From Campylobacterota bacterium (lineage in GTDB: Bacteria; Campylobacterota; Campylobacteria; Campylobacterales; Arcobacteraceae), in the NCBI GenBank assembly GCA_003643835.1, contig QMKX01000004.1, positions 1 to 64,000 of the forward strand: a stretch of DNA of 64,000 nt. Reading direction: 5' to 3'. Shown here piece by piece: positions 16,757-27,600 of the stretch; position 1 is the stretch's first letter; the number at the start of each line of letters is the position of its first letter. The position numbers and the translations under genes were made by a program. The notes below the pieces were generated by a model that was not told the DNA's origin, ran no database searches, and worked only from the letters and a program-made list of their open reading frames with translations.

Positions 16757-18562
16757 TTAGTTTTCTGGTAAACTATAAAGTATATCGTCCATAGGGTGCC
16801 TATACATAGGCATAGATAGTCTTTTTTCATCCAATATATGTCCTATGAAACCTATGCTTCGCCCTACGATAAAGAAAGCATTTAAAGTCCCTGACTCTAT
16901 AAACTCATCTATCTCGTTTTCACTATAACCCAAAGCTCTCCACATATCAACCATAAGTATACCAATAGTTCCATCAACATTTAAAATAAGATTCTCTTTT
17001 TTACTTGTGGTCAATGCTTCAATAGTTCTAGCATAATCAAGTAGCGATGTAGCAGGAAAATGCTCTTTTGCATATTTCATAAGTCCTGTTACTCGCAAAT
17101 CAGGATTTTTGAGTGATTTGATTCTATGTCCTATTCCAGGAATTGGCACACCCTCTTTTTTCATATAATCTAAAAACTCCTTTGGAGTTAGTTTTTTATC
17201 ATTAGCATATTTGAAGTATTTTGCTGCTCCATCTATGGCTCCACCAAATCTAGGTCCTATAGTCAAAAGTCCAGTCACAAGACTCTCTACGACACTTTTG
17301 CCTGCACGCGCTGTGACTTTTGCATTGTGTGCTCCACTAACCGCAGGACCATGGTCTGCAACTGTTTTCATAACTGTTTCTATAAAGTCAGTTGCCCACT
17401 TTGGATACTGTTTTTTAAACCAAAGCAAAGATACTACATCGCCAATAGTTTTGCCGGTCTGCGGTGTAGCTACACTTGATATTGGGAAACCAGCATATGT
17501 AGCCTCTTCACCTCTATCATCTGATATGGTGCATATAAAATTCTTTGACCTTCTGTTTTCTGGTATGACATTTATCTCTGGTTCAACTATATCGCCAATA
17601 ATTCCTTCGCCATGAAGCTCTTTGTATGCCCCATTTATAACTTCTGGCAGGTCATTAAATGATTTTGGAACTAAAATACCAGCTTCTCTCATAGCCTTGT
17701 TTTTTGCTTCTGCTGTTTCTGCGTCATCGTTTGCACTTGCACCTGCGTGTCCAAATTGCACACCACTATCATAGTGTTTTGCTATAGTGCCTATACACCA
17801 AGCTATCACAGGTTTTTTAATCAAACCTTTTTTTATAGCATTTATAAGTTTATACTCTTCAGTTCCGCCAACTTCACCCAACAACAACATATATTTTACA
17901 TCTGGGTTTTGTTCCATACGAAGTAGATTGTCTATAAATACACTTCCTACAAATCTATCCCCACCTATTGCGACACCTTCTGCTATGCCATCAGCGTTTA
18001 TTGATATTATATTTGCTAACTCATTGAATAATCCACCACTTCTTGTAACTAAACCACAAGAACCAACTCTGTGTAGTTTTGAGTTGATTATGTTTTGTGT
18101 TGTTCCACCTATATTTGCTATCTTGAAAGCTCCTGGTGATATACCACCTACTGTAGCAGGTCCAATAATCACAACTTTTTTTGATTTTGCATAGGCATTC
18201 ATACCACGAGATAGTCTTTCTGGTATACCCTCTGCTGTTATCATAATAGTTTTAAAACTACCTATATTGATAGCCTCAATTGTCACATCGTATGCTGTCC
18301 TAAATGATGCAAAATTAAGTAGCACATCGGCTTGAGGTTGTGCATATTTTGCTTGTGCTGTGGTTTTATAAAGTGGTATCATTATCTCATCGCCGCCATA
18401 AAAAAACTTATCAAATTTATTTGATGAAGTTGGTGCTACTATACCAGCAACTGATGGTGTCTCTCGCTTGATAATATAATCATAATCAAGCATTCGCTGA
18501 ATTGCCGAGCGATTATTGTTCCAAAATATCGCTTGTGATTGTTTTGTAAATAGTTTTCCCAT
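16757..18562 (-). CDS. aclA: ATP-citrate lyase, citryl-CoA synthetase/lyase subunit
   Basis: A 601-residue subunit. The N-terminal half is succinyl-CoA-synthetase-alpha-like, with the CoA-binding region and the catalytic phosphohistidine in GHAGA (271-275, His272). The C-terminal half is citrate-synthase-like, containing GVPIPGIGHRIKSLKNPDLRV, which performs citryl-CoA cleavage. With AclB it converts citrate, ATP and CoA to acetyl-CoA and oxaloacetate, the defining step of the reductive TCA cycle. It follows aclB by two bases. An intact aclBA pair is strong evidence for autotrophy by this cycle. Confidence 0.96.
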   Translation of the reverse strand: MGKLFTKQSQAIFWNNNRSAIQRMLDYDYIIKRETPSVAGIVAPTSSNKFDKFFYGGDEIMIPLYKTTAQAKYAQPQADVLLNFASFRTAYDVTIEAINIGSFKTIMITAEGIPERLSRGMNAYAKSKKVVIIGPATVGGISPGAFKIANIGGTTQNIINSKLHRVGSCGLVTRSGGLFNELANIISINADGIAEGVAIGGDRFVGSVFIDNLLRMEQNPDVKYMLLLGEVGGTEEYKLINAIKKGLIKKPVIAWCIGTIAKHYDSGVQFGHAGASANDDAETAEAKNKAMREAGILVPKSFNDLPEVINGAYKELHGEGIIGDIVEPEINVIPENRRSKNFICTISDDRGEEATYAGFPISSVATPQTGKTIGDVVSLLWFKKQYPKWATDFIETVMKTVADHGPAVSGAHNAKVTARAGKSVVESLVTGLLTIGPRFGGAIDGAAKYFKYANDKKLTPKEFLDYMKKEGVPIPGIGHRIKSLKNPDLRVTGLMKYAKEHFPATSLLDYARTIEALTTSKKENLILNVDGTIGILMVDMWRALGYSENEIDEFIESGTLNAFFIVGRSIGFIGHILDEKRLSMPMYRHPMDDILYSLPEN

Positions 18563-18563
18563 C

Positions 18564-19907
18564 TTATAAATCCTTATCTAATGCTATTTTGACAATCTCT
18601 GTCAAGTGGGTTTCAGGTCCATATACTCGTATATATAATCCCATATCATGTGCTGCTTTTTTTATATCTTTTAGACCTTTTTCATAATTTGGCCCACCTC
18701 TTCGCACAAATATTTTAGTGCCTACTTTTTTCATCTTGTCTTGATAATTTTCAAATGCCTGAATGATACCTGTAAATGTTTTCGCTACATCCGTGAAATT
18801 TGCTATTGCACCACCTATTATCAGTATCTTATCTCTACCTTTTCTATCTTCACTTCTTGTCATAAGGTCAAGCAAAGTTTCTGCATAAAACTTAGTTTCG
18901 CCTGTAGTAGGTCCGCCACTATATTCACCATAGTTTGCTAAGTCATCTATACCTGCTAAATCAGCTATAGTATCTGCATATACTACAGATGCACCGCCAC
19001 CTGCTACCATAGTCCATATCCTTGCATTTGGCTTGAGCAAAGTTAGTTTTAAGCTTGCTCCTGTTTTTGCATCTGCCTCTTCTATAGCTTGAACTTCTGG
19101 TGATTTTGCTTCCATACCAAATGGCGTAGGAAACAATACATCTCCCCACTGTTCAACCATCATAAATCCTGCAGTATCATCGAGTTTTGCTACCATATCA
19201 AGTAGTTCAATTTTATTGTCCTGCATCACAAATGGATTTATCTCAAGATATGCAAAGTTTAGTTTTTTGTATGCCTCAAAAAAACCTATTGCGAACTTAG
19301 CATAGTTTTCTTTATCCATATTTGGTATATCTTTTGGGATATTTGCCCTAATTTTACTCTCTATCTCATCTTGATTGTCTGTTATAGCGAAAGCGACTTC
19401 AACGACTTTATCACTCCAGCCATCTTCAACCTCCATACCACCTTCAGCTGACATATAAAGCACATCATCATCGCCAACGCAAGTAGCCGATATATAATAC
19501 TCCTCTTTTTGTTTATGTGGGGTAAATGGCTCAACTATAAAGTGAGTTAATTTATCTATTTGTGGCTCTCCTACTGGTGTATCACCGTCAAAATCAAAAT
19601 ACACACTTTGTGGTTTTGATAGCTTTTCATCTATCCAGCTTGCTGCTTTATTTAAGCTAATGTCACCTGGTTTTTGGTCTTTAAACAAAACCAAATTATT
19701 TTTACCTCTTTTGCCAAATAACATATCTGGTTTTACTACAAGCGGTTTTTTACTAACCCAATCCTTGACATTTGCCTCATTTAGTATCTGCTTGCCATTT
19801 GCTACCAACAATGTCTCATATGTATATGTAAACCCAGGAAAAAAATCATCCCAATGTTTCGCTAAGATAGACTTAGCATCATACTCTCGTATAGCTTTTT
19901 GTGCCAT
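18564..19907 (-). CDS. aclB: ATP-citrate lyase, ATP-grasp subunit
   Basis: A 447-residue subunit resembling succinyl-CoA synthetase beta. It has an N-terminal ATP-grasp domain (KPLVVKPDMLFGKRGK, then EPFTPHKQKEEYYISA, and the metal-binding FAYLEINPFVM), followed by a ligase domain with GGPTTGETKFYAET and IGGAIANFTDVA. It phosphorylates the AclA histidine and binds citrate. First gene of the aclBA operon; AAAGGAG precedes its ATG. The promoter must lie in 19908-20067. Confidence 0.96.
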   Translation of the reverse strand: MAQKAIREYDAKSILAKHWDDFFPGFTYTYETLLVANGKQILNEANVKDWVSKKPLVVKPDMLFGKRGKNNLVLFKDQKPGDISLNKAASWIDEKLSKPQSVYFDFDGDTPVGEPQIDKLTHFIVEPFTPHKQKEEYYISATCVGDDDVLYMSAEGGMEVEDGWSDKVVEVAFAITDNQDEIESKIRANIPKDIPNMDKENYAKFAIGFFEAYKKLNFAYLEINPFVMQDNKIELLDMVAKLDDTAGFMMVEQWGDVLFPTPFGMEAKSPEVQAIEEADAKTGASLKLTLLKPNARIWTMVAGGGASVVYADTIADLAGIDDLANYGEYSGGPTTGETKFYAETLLDLMTRSEDRKGRDKILIIGGAIANFTDVAKTFTGIIQAFENYQDKMKKVGTKIFVRRGGPNYEKGLKDIKKAAHDMGLYIRVYGPETHLTEIVKIALDKDL

Positions 19908-19991
19908 ATTTACTCCTTTGAAATTTGGCTATTATATCATAAATAGCTGAATTTAACAAAATTGTTTATAGAATAGTGAGCAACTATATTT

Positions 19992-20042
19992 AGGGCGCCT
20001 CTAAAAACTTCTATGAGCTATAGAGATTTTTAGAGGTGCCCT
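19992..20042. repeat. 51-bp near-perfect palindrome between aclB and dxr
   Basis: Arms AGGGCGCCTCTAAAAA and TTTTTAGAGGTGCCCT flank a centre containing CTATGAGCTATAG. The arms match the termini of the 5823-6131 element, with the large interior absent. It sits between the 5' end of aclB and the 3' end of dxr, so it may terminate dxr transcription or be a minimal mobile element copy. Confidence 0.75.
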
Positions 20043-20067
20043 TTATATATACTCTTATAATGTATTT

Positions 20068-21147
20068 TTAGATTAAATAGTCTTTTTGATTTTCTCGTAT
20101 CTGTTTATCTATAGCGTAGATATCATCAATAGAAGATATTTTGATATTGTGATATCTATTTACACACTTGATGACATTTGTAGCTATATCAACAAAAGAT
20201 ATTTTGTTGTTTAAAAATTTTGTTACTTCTATTTCATTTGCTGTGTTTAACACCACTGCTAAAGATGGATTATCAAGTATTGTGTCTTTTAAACTAAATA
20301 TTGGATATCTATTGATATCTATCTCTTTAAACTGCAAAGAACCTAAACCTATCAACGATATAGGCTTGACTATATTTGATTTACAATTCAAACCAAGTGC
20401 ATACGATATAGGAAGTTTCATAGATGGGTTCGCCATATGTGCTACCAAACTTCCGTCTTTGTATTCTATAAGTGCATGAACTATTGATTTTGGTTCTATT
20501 ATTGCATCTATATTTTTAGTTGAAAATAGCCAATATGCCTCAACTATCTCCAAAAGTTTATTTGCCATAGTAGCACTATCTATGGTGATTTTATCTCCCA
20601 TAGACCAATTTGGGTGATTTAATGCTTCTTTTATTGATACTGATTTAAGTTTTTCTAATGGCGTAAAACGAAAACTTCCACCAGATGCCGTGATAGTAAG
20701 CTTGTTTATATTTTTGTTTTTATCTAAAATATACTGCAAGCTAAAATGCTCGCTATCAATTGGTATGATTTTTGATTTATCTATAAATTTACCTGCAGCT
20801 ACAAGTGATTCTTTGTTTGCCAATGCTACTATTTTGCCACAAGATATCGCTTTGAGTGTTGGTCGCAGACCCAAAAACCCAACCAAAGCATTGACCACTA
20901 TTTTTGATTTTGATTCTTCTATGGCATCCAATATAGCTTTTTCACCATATCTTACACGATCGTGGTTGACTTTGTGCACATCTTGCTTGTGCGCTACAAC
21001 TACTATTTTAGGTTTTGTTGTTGTTATTTGCTTGTTTAGCAGTTCTATATTTTTGCCAGCAACCAACACATCTATATTGAGTTTGTTTTGAACTGCTACT
21101 TCTATACAACTTACACCGATAGAACCAGTGCAACCCAAGAGTATCAA
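20068..21147 (-). CDS. dxr: 1-deoxy-D-xylulose 5-phosphate reductoisomerase
   Basis: A 359-residue enzyme of the MEP isoprenoid pathway that converts DXP to MEP with NADPH. The NADPH loop is GCTGSIG (5-11), one Cys in place of the more usual Ser/Thr. Conserved blocks are ALANKESLVAAG, PIDSEHFSLQ (metal-binding Asp/Glu), ASGGSFR, HPNWSMGDKITIDSATMANK and ANEIEV. Length suits Campylobacterota. The ATG overlaps the cdsA stop by four bases. This is a normal pairing of cdsA with dxr. Confidence 0.96.
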   Translation of the reverse strand: MILLGCTGSIGVSCIEVAVQNKLNIDVLVAGKNIELLNKQITTTKPKIVVVAHKQDVHKVNHDRVRYGEKAILDAIEESKSKIVVNALVGFLGLRPTLKAISCGKIVALANKESLVAAGKFIDKSKIIPIDSEHFSLQYILDKNKNINKLTITASGGSFRFTPLEKLKSVSIKEALNHPNWSMGDKITIDSATMANKLLEIVEAYWLFSTKNIDAIIEPKSIVHALIEYKDGSLVAHMANPSMKLPISYALGLNCKSNIVKPISLIGLGSLQFKEIDINRYPIFSLKDTILDNPSLAVVLNTANEIEVTKFLNNKISFVDIATNVIKCVNRYHNIKISSIDDIYAIDKQIRENQKDYLI

Positions 21148-21893
21148 ATAAAAAACCTTATCATCACAACCAATATGATGCCAGCAAACAAGTATCCATC
21201 GGCTCTATCGAGCACACCGCCGTGTCCTGGAAATATATTGCCACTATCTTTTATATTTGCTTCTCTTTTTAAATAACTTTCAAAAAGGTCGCCAAATATA
21301 GCCGACACCGCAACAACAAATGATATCAACAAACCTGCCAAAAAACTTATATTTGTTATAACAAACAAAGAACCCAATATAGTGGCTACTACCACACCTG
21401 CTATCGCACCTTCTATAGTTTTGTTTGGACTTGTAGCACAAAATTTAGTTTTGCCAAATTTTTTGCCGAACAAGTATGCTCCTGCATCTACACTTATTAC
21501 GACAACTACAAGCCATACAAGTGCTTTCATACCATATGAGACATAAAGTGAAAATATAAATAAATATGGTGCCAATGGATATGCCAATGGCAATAAATTT
21601 TTCAACTTAACACTTTTGTTATAAGATACCATTGAAAGCAAGATAATCGCTACAACAAATACTAAATCTTCAGGTTTTTCATAAAACAATGCCACCACCC
21701 AAGTTGCGATAGCATATACATAGATATCATTTTGTGTAAGTTTTAATATATTTTTTATCTCTTTTATGGATAGTATCATCAAAGCACCAACTACAAGCCA
21801 AGTTAAAAACAGATTGTCTAATAAACCAACAAATACAAAACCTAAAAACAATAAAGCAGATGTAAAAATTCTTTGTTTAAAATCATAACTCAT
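21144..21893 (-). CDS. cdsA: Phosphatidate cytidylyltransferase
   Basis: A 249-residue integral membrane enzyme making CDP-diacylglycerol for phospholipid synthesis. The CDP-alcohol signature is seen near the C-terminus as SYLKREANIKDSGNIFPGHGGVLDRADG. About seven hydrophobic helices precede it, with VDAGAYLFGKKFGKTK in the middle. Operon with dxr downstream. A TATAAT-like box on the minus strand near 22013 may be the promoter. Confidence 0.95.
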   Translation of the reverse strand: MSYDFKQRIFTSALLFLGFVFVGLLDNLFLTWLVVGALMILSIKEIKNILKLTQNDIYVYAIATWVVALFYEKPEDLVFVVAIILLSMVSYNKSVKLKNLLPLAYPLAPYLFIFSLYVSYGMKALVWLVVVVISVDAGAYLFGKKFGKTKFCATSPNKTIEGAIAGVVVATILGSLFVITNISFLAGLLISFVVAVSAIFGDLFESYLKREANIKDSGNIFPGHGGVLDRADGYLFAGIILVVMIRFFI

Positions 21894-21897
21894 AAAT

Positions 21898-21990
21898 TTA
21901 TACTCTCAAATTTTCAAATATTTTATTATTAACTTTTGTTATATAAGAACAAGAACCACAAGAATAGATGAACAAGATATGATTTGTCAT
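21898..21990 (-). CDS. Possible 30-codon ORF ahead of cdsA
   Basis: A short frame on the minus strand starts at ATG 21990 with AAAGGG six bases upstream. It encodes MTNHILFIYSCGSCSYITK... with one CxxC pair and stops five bases before the cdsA start. The ribosome site and the closeness to cdsA argue for translation, perhaps as a leader peptide. No homology is recognised, and the coding case is weak because of its length. Confidence 0.3.
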   Translation of the reverse strand: MTNHILFIYSCGSCSYITKVNNKIFENLRV

Positions 21991-22057
21991 ATTTTACCCT
22001 TTTTAAAAGTATTATATCATATTAACATTATTTTAAGTCATATAAACACAAAGAGTA

Positions 22058-23917
22058 TCAAGAAACAACTCTTGTTGTTTCTTTTGCCATATTTAGCACA
22101 ACATCTCTTATGTCGGCGGCCTTTGTGTCTATGTGTAAATAATCGCCAAAATAGATATCTACTTTTGTATTTGATATTTTTCTTCTACTTTTGGGGGCAA
22201 GCGAGAAAATATCGCCATAAAGTCCGCTTATATAAAATGGCACAATTTTTGCATTTGTTGTATCTTTGAGAGCTACTTCATAACCTTTCTTAAATCTTTG
22301 TAGTTCTCCTGTTTTAGATATGCTACCTTCTGGAAACAATGCTACTGTTTTGCCTTCATTTAATGCTTTTGCTACTTGGCTGAGTGCTGTTTTACTTCTA
22401 TTTTGCGATATTGGTATGGTTCTAAAAAATTTTAACACTGGTTTAAAATACCATTTATCATAATACTCTTTATCTATGACATATATTATATTTGCTGGAT
22501 ATGCTACTTGCAACACTGCCCAATCAAGATACGATATGTGGTTTCCTAACAAAAGTGTGCCTGTAGTTTTTTGATTGTTTTTAAGTCCGTGTGAAACTAC
22601 ATCATATCTAAGAGCGATAAAAAACTCAAAAAAATACCTGACAAAAAAACGCGATAGTTTAATCACAAAATACAAACTCATCAACACCGCAACAATAAAA
22701 ATAAAATCAAACAACACAACACTATTAAACTTAAAATACCCAAATAAAGCTGAAATACTCAAAAACACAAGCATAAATATATTTTGTATGAAATTATTTC
22801 CAGACAACACTTTGCCTAAATGTTTTGTTTGGGTATGGTGCTGGATAAGTGAATTTAACGGCACTATCAATAGTCCAGCAAAAAAACCAAACCCAAGAAT
22901 AGCCATAGATAACCAAAATATATTTTCAAGCATAGGAATTAGGTATAAACAAACAGCTATGCCTATAGCACCCACCGGTATTATACCTTTTTGTATAAAA
23001 TATCTACTTATTTTTGACACATAAATAGAACCAACTACGATGCCGACGCCACTGATTGCCAATAAACCTTGAGCTACTATTGTGTTTGTAATATATAGGT
23101 TTGTTTTGATATATTCACCAAATATGGAGACAACGATTTGAGATATAGCCCAAAATACTCCAAGTGCCACTATACTTATCCATACTATTTGGTTGCTAAA
23201 TATAAACTTAAAATTTTCTTTGAAATATGATAAAGTTATATATCGTTTAATATCAAATTTTAAGCTATCTATTTGTATTTTATCGTTAGTTTGTTTGATA
23301 AGCCTCAAAGCGAATAAATACTCTATCACGCTAGCAAGCACAAGCAAATATCCTAACGGTGCTATGGCTTGTAATATATCTGCTGTATTTGTGTATTTAT
23401 TTTGAACGATAATCTCAAACAACACAGAATAAAGCACAGAACCTACAAGTATAGATACTATAGTAACAGTTTGGACCAAACCATTGCCCACTGATATATT
23501 TTTATCTCCTCCTAACTGTTTGATTAGTCCATATTTTGCAGGCGAATATATGGCACTTTGGGCAGCGAGAACAAATGTAAGACAAAATGACAGCCAAAAC
23601 AAACCCATATAATAACTAATGAGTATAAATATAGTGATAAACACAGCAAATGCAGAAGCATATTTTATAACCATAGTTTTTCTATATTTATCGCTTAAAA
23701 AACCTGCTGGCGAAAATAAAAATATAAATGGCATAAGTATCAAGGCATTGACTATAGAGGTCAAAACAATTAGCTGCGAAGATTCATAAACTTTAAATAT
23801 AGTATTTTGTAATATAATTTTATGGCCTAAATCCGTCATAGCATTTAGACATATTATGATTGTATATGAAAAAAAACCAGATATTTTAAAAAGTTTTAGC
23901 ATCAGTAAATTTACCAT
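22058..23917 (-). CDS. LplT-like MFS transporter fused to PlsC-type acyltransferase
   Basis: A 619-residue two-domain protein. Residues 1 to about 410 form a 12-helix major facilitator domain resembling the lysophospholipid flippase LplT (SPAGFLSDKYRKTMVIKYAS loop between helices 2 and 3). Residues from about 440 form a PlsC/LPLAT domain with the catalytic NHISYLDW (NHx4D) and the FPEGSISKTG motif. In many bacteria this pair is followed by an AMP-binding acyl-ACP synthetase (Aas), which is absent here. Likely role: flipping and re-acylating lysophospholipids, or a dedicated acyltransferase with a transport domain. Intact and divergent from rpsO. Confidence 0.87.
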   Translation of the reverse strand: MVNLLMLKLFKISGFFSYTIIICLNAMTDLGHKIILQNTIFKVYESSQLIVLTSIVNALILMPFIFLFSPAGFLSDKYRKTMVIKYASAFAVFITIFILISYYMGLFWLSFCLTFVLAAQSAIYSPAKYGLIKQLGGDKNISVGNGLVQTVTIVSILVGSVLYSVLFEIIVQNKYTNTADILQAIAPLGYLLVLASVIEYLFALRLIKQTNDKIQIDSLKFDIKRYITLSYFKENFKFIFSNQIVWISIVALGVFWAISQIVVSIFGEYIKTNLYITNTIVAQGLLAISGVGIVVGSIYVSKISRYFIQKGIIPVGAIGIAVCLYLIPMLENIFWLSMAILGFGFFAGLLIVPLNSLIQHHTQTKHLGKVLSGNNFIQNIFMLVFLSISALFGYFKFNSVVLFDFIFIVAVLMSLYFVIKLSRFFVRYFFEFFIALRYDVVSHGLKNNQKTTGTLLLGNHISYLDWAVLQVAYPANIIYVIDKEYYDKWYFKPVLKFFRTIPISQNRSKTALSQVAKALNEGKTVALFPEGSISKTGELQRFKKGYEVALKDTTNAKIVPFYISGLYGDIFSLAPKSRRKISNTKVDIYFGDYLHIDTKAADIRDVVLNMAKETTRVVS

Positions 23918-24046
23918 ATTTTTCTTAAAGTTTATAAGATTTAAGTTTCTTTAGATAAAATATACTACATTTTGTGTAATGCAGATACTTATGTGTTTGA
24001 TACCAATAAAACACACTATGAAAAAATACCTATCAAGGAGGTCAAT

Positions 24047-24319
24047 ATGGCTTTAGATTTGGACATAAAACAAAACATAGTCTCGCAGTTCCAAAGAGAC
24101 GAAAATGACACAGGCTCGCCAGAGGTGCAAATAGCAATACTAAGCGAACAAATCAAGGTGCTGACAGAACATCTCAAGACAAATCACAAGGACCACTCTA
24201 GCAGACTGGGACTTTTGAAAATGGTCGGCAAGAGAAAACGACTCTTAAAATACCTCAGGGCAAAAAACTACGAGAAATTTACTTCTATAGTTTCGCAACT
24301 AGGTATAAGAGCAAAATAA
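24047..24319 (+). CDS. rpsO: 30S ribosomal protein S15
   Basis: A 90-residue S15, matching the usual length and conserved blocks ([51 protein letters not shown]). The start at 24047 has the strong site CAAGGAGGTC at 24034-24043. A longer in-frame extension upstream to 23972 is rejected. It binds 16S rRNA helix 22 in the small subunit. The upstream 130 bp may carry its autoregulatory leader, but I see no clear structure. Confidence 0.97.
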   Translation: MALDLDIKQNIVSQFQRDENDTGSPEVQIAILSEQIKVLTEHLKTNHKDHSSRLGLLKMVGKRKRLLKYLRAKNYEKFTSIVSQLGIRAK

Positions 24320-24325
24320 GTAGAT

Positions 24326-24613
24326 ATGACAATAGACGACAAAACTATTGACAAGCTAGCTCGTCTTTCGTCTTTATATATAGACGACAAAGACAAAAAA
24401 GCACTAGCAGTAGAGATAGAAGAGATAGTCCAGTTTGTCAACAATCTTGACGATATAGATGTATCTCATGTCCGCTCTACATTTACTACGATAAAAGGCG
24501 GGCTCACTCTTCGTAGAGATGAAGTAGTATCAAACCCTGATTTTGGAGCGAAGCTTCTAGCAAATGCACCAAAATCAGATGATGGCTACTTCATAGTGCC
24601 AAATATACTTTAG
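24326..24613 (+). CDS. gatC: Glu-tRNA(Gln)/Asp-tRNA(Asn) amidotransferase subunit C
   Basis: A 95-residue subunit that stabilises GatAB in the transamidation route to Gln-tRNA and Asn-tRNA. The pattern IDKLARLSSLYIDDKDKKAL, EEIVQFVNNLDDIDVS and LRRDEV is characteristic. The C-terminus ends DDGYFIVPNIL, as in GatC. Six bases after rpsO, so co-transcribed; gatA and gatB are not in the window. Confidence 0.94.
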   Translation: MTIDDKTIDKLARLSSLYIDDKDKKALAVEIEEIVQFVNNLDDIDVSHVRSTFTTIKGGLTLRRDEVVSNPDFGAKLLANAPKSDDGYFIVPNIL

Positions 24614-24633
24614 CAACTTCTAAAAATCTCTAT

Positions 24634-27600
24634 TTACTCCACTTTTCCTACTTCATAAAATTTTCTAAAAAACCTATCTATAGGATTTATCATCTTATAT
24701 ATAGCCGGCACTACCAACAAAGTCAATACCATAGAGCTGATAAGCCCACCTATGATAGATATAGACATAGGAGCTTTTGTCTCGCTGCCCAGCCCAGAGC
24801 CCAGAGCCAGTGGCAACATAGCAAATATCATGGCAACAGTAGTCATGAGTATGGGTCTTAATCTTTTTTCGCCAGCTTCTAGCAAAGCATCGTCCGTGTT
24901 TTTGCCATTTTCTATAGCATCGTTTGCAAAATCCACGAGTAGGACTGCATTTTTGCCGACCATACCCATAAGCAGCATAAACCCTATCATCACAAACAAA
25001 CTAAACTGCAATCCGATTAGATACAAAGCTAGCAAAACACCTATGATACTAAGCGGAAGTGCAATCATGATGATGATAGGTTGTATCAAAGATTCGTATA
25101 AAACCGCTAGTATGATAAACATCAGTACCACAGACAATCCAAGAGCCACAGCAAATGCATCTGCTGTCTTGCCCATCTCCTCTGCAAACCCGGTAAAACG
25201 ATAAGAGACACCATCTGGCATCAGATTGTCTATCTCATCTTTTGTATATGCCAAAGCTCCGCCCAAGTCCAGACCAAACAGATCGGCATATATCGTGACT
25301 TGTCTTTGTCTATCAAAATGATATATAGTAGCAAGTGATTTTGACTGTTTAAACTCCACTAAACCATCGAGATATACTAGCTGACCGTTTTTTGCTCGAA
25401 GTTGTATCTTTCGTATATCTTCTATACGAGATCTTTGGTCGTCGTCTAGTCGTAGTGTGATATTGTATTGTTTGCCTTTCTCTTCAAAATAGCTTATCTC
25501 AAGATCGCTTGAAAATGCGATATTTATAGCCTGTGCTATTTGTGAAGCGGTTATGCCCAATCTGTTTGCACTTTCTCTTGCTATGACTATATCAATCTGT
25601 GGTTTGCCATCGTCTAAGTTGGTGTCTATATCCATAAAGCCCGGCTTTTTTGATAGATATGAGGTCAAGTTATTTGTAGCTATCTGTAGCTGTTCAAACG
25701 AATCTGACTTCAGCACCACTTGATACGGCACAGAGACACCGGCACCTTTTATGGTTGGTATAGCTGCGACAGTTATAAACAGCTTGTTTTTGTATTTTGC
25801 TAACTCTCCTCGTAGATTTTGGATGATTTGCTCTTGGGTTATCTCTCTTTGAGCTCTGTCTAGTAGCTTTACATATATGAGGGATTTGTGTTTTTCTTGT
25901 GATGTCGTGTAGCCTACTGTCATGGTAGTATAATCCACATTTGGATTTTGTCGGACAAACTTCTCTACTGCTTTTGACTCTTTGATCATCTGTTGTAGTG
26001 ATATACCTGCATCTGCTTTGAGCTTGATCTCAAACTCTGCTTTGTCTTCTTTGGGTATGAAGTCCATACCTATCATAGGAAACAGACTTAAAGACCCTAT
26101 AAATATAGCCACCACCAACACTAGAGTCAATATCTTAAATCTCAGGACAAGTTTCAATATCTTGACATAAGCTTTCTCAAGTGCTACAAAAAATGGTTCT
26201 GTTTTGTCATAAAAGCGACTATGCCCTTTGTGTAAAATTCTAGCACTAAAAGAGGGTATAAATGTCAATGCTATAGTATATGAGATGATCACAGCAAAGC
26301 CCACAGTCATGGCAAACGACTCAAAAAATTTGCCGACTATTCCACCCATAAAAGAGACAGGCACAAACACAGCTAACAGCATAGCAGATATGGCAAGTAT
26401 GGCAAATGCCATCTCCTTTGTGCCTTCATATGCTGCTTGAAACTTAGTCGCACCGGCCTCTAGCTTTTTGTAGATATTTTCTATGACGACTATAGCATCG
26501 TCTATGATGATACCTATAGCTAGTGTAAGTCCTATGAGTGTCATCTTGTTAAGGTCATATCCCATATAGTCCATCAAGGCAAATGTGCCAGCGATAGAGG
26601 AGGGTATAGACAAAGCAGATACAAATGTGATAGTCCAGTTTCTCAAAAACATAAACACTATGAATATAGCCAGAAATGCCCCATACACCAAGTCAAACTT
26701 CACATCGTCTAAAGAATGCACGATATGTGGAGCTGTGTCGTTTAGCACTTGAACTCCATAGTCATCGCCAGCCATAGCTTTGAGAGACGGCACTACTGCT
26801 TTGACATTTTGAACTATATCTATAGTATTTGTGCCAGATATCTTTTGAACTTCTAACATGACACCCTGTGCTCCATCATAGGAGGCATAACTTTTTGCAT
26901 CGCTTAGACTATCTAGGACTGTGGCTATATCTTTTAGCTTGGTGCTGTTTTTTATCTTGATATCTTTTAGCTCCTCTAAGTTGAGGACATCGCTTTGGAC
27001 TTTGATGGTAAATTCGTTGTTTTTAGTGATAAGCTTACCGCTACCTAGCTTTTGGTTTTCTGCTTTTATGATAGCATTTAGCTCTGCGATAGTTATATCA
27101 AATTTGTTTAACAGTCTTATATCTGGATATATCTTTATCTCTCTATCTTTGTAGCCTATGATGTTGATAGCACCGACTCCGTTTATTTTTTGGAGTTTTG
27201 GCTTGATCTTTTCATCGGCAAACATCATAAGCTCTTTCATATTTTCTTTTTTTGCAGTCAAAAACAGATTGATGACCGATGCTCCACCAATATCAAGTTT
27301 GCTAACCAGCGGTGTCTTGGCATTTGATGGCAAAATCACAGCCGACACTTTGTCTCGCACATCGTTTGTGGCTTCATCTATGTTTCGGCTTAGAAAAAAT
27401 TGTACCATGACTACACTGATACCATCACTAGAAGTGGAGGTAATACTATCTATACCGCCTATTTTTGATATCGCTTCTTCTATCTTGTCTGTCACTTGTG
27501 ATTCTACTGTGCTTGATTGAGCTGCTGGATATACTGTCTTTATAGTCACCATAGGTAAGTCAATATTTGGAAAAAGTGCCGATGGCATACTTTTGAAACT

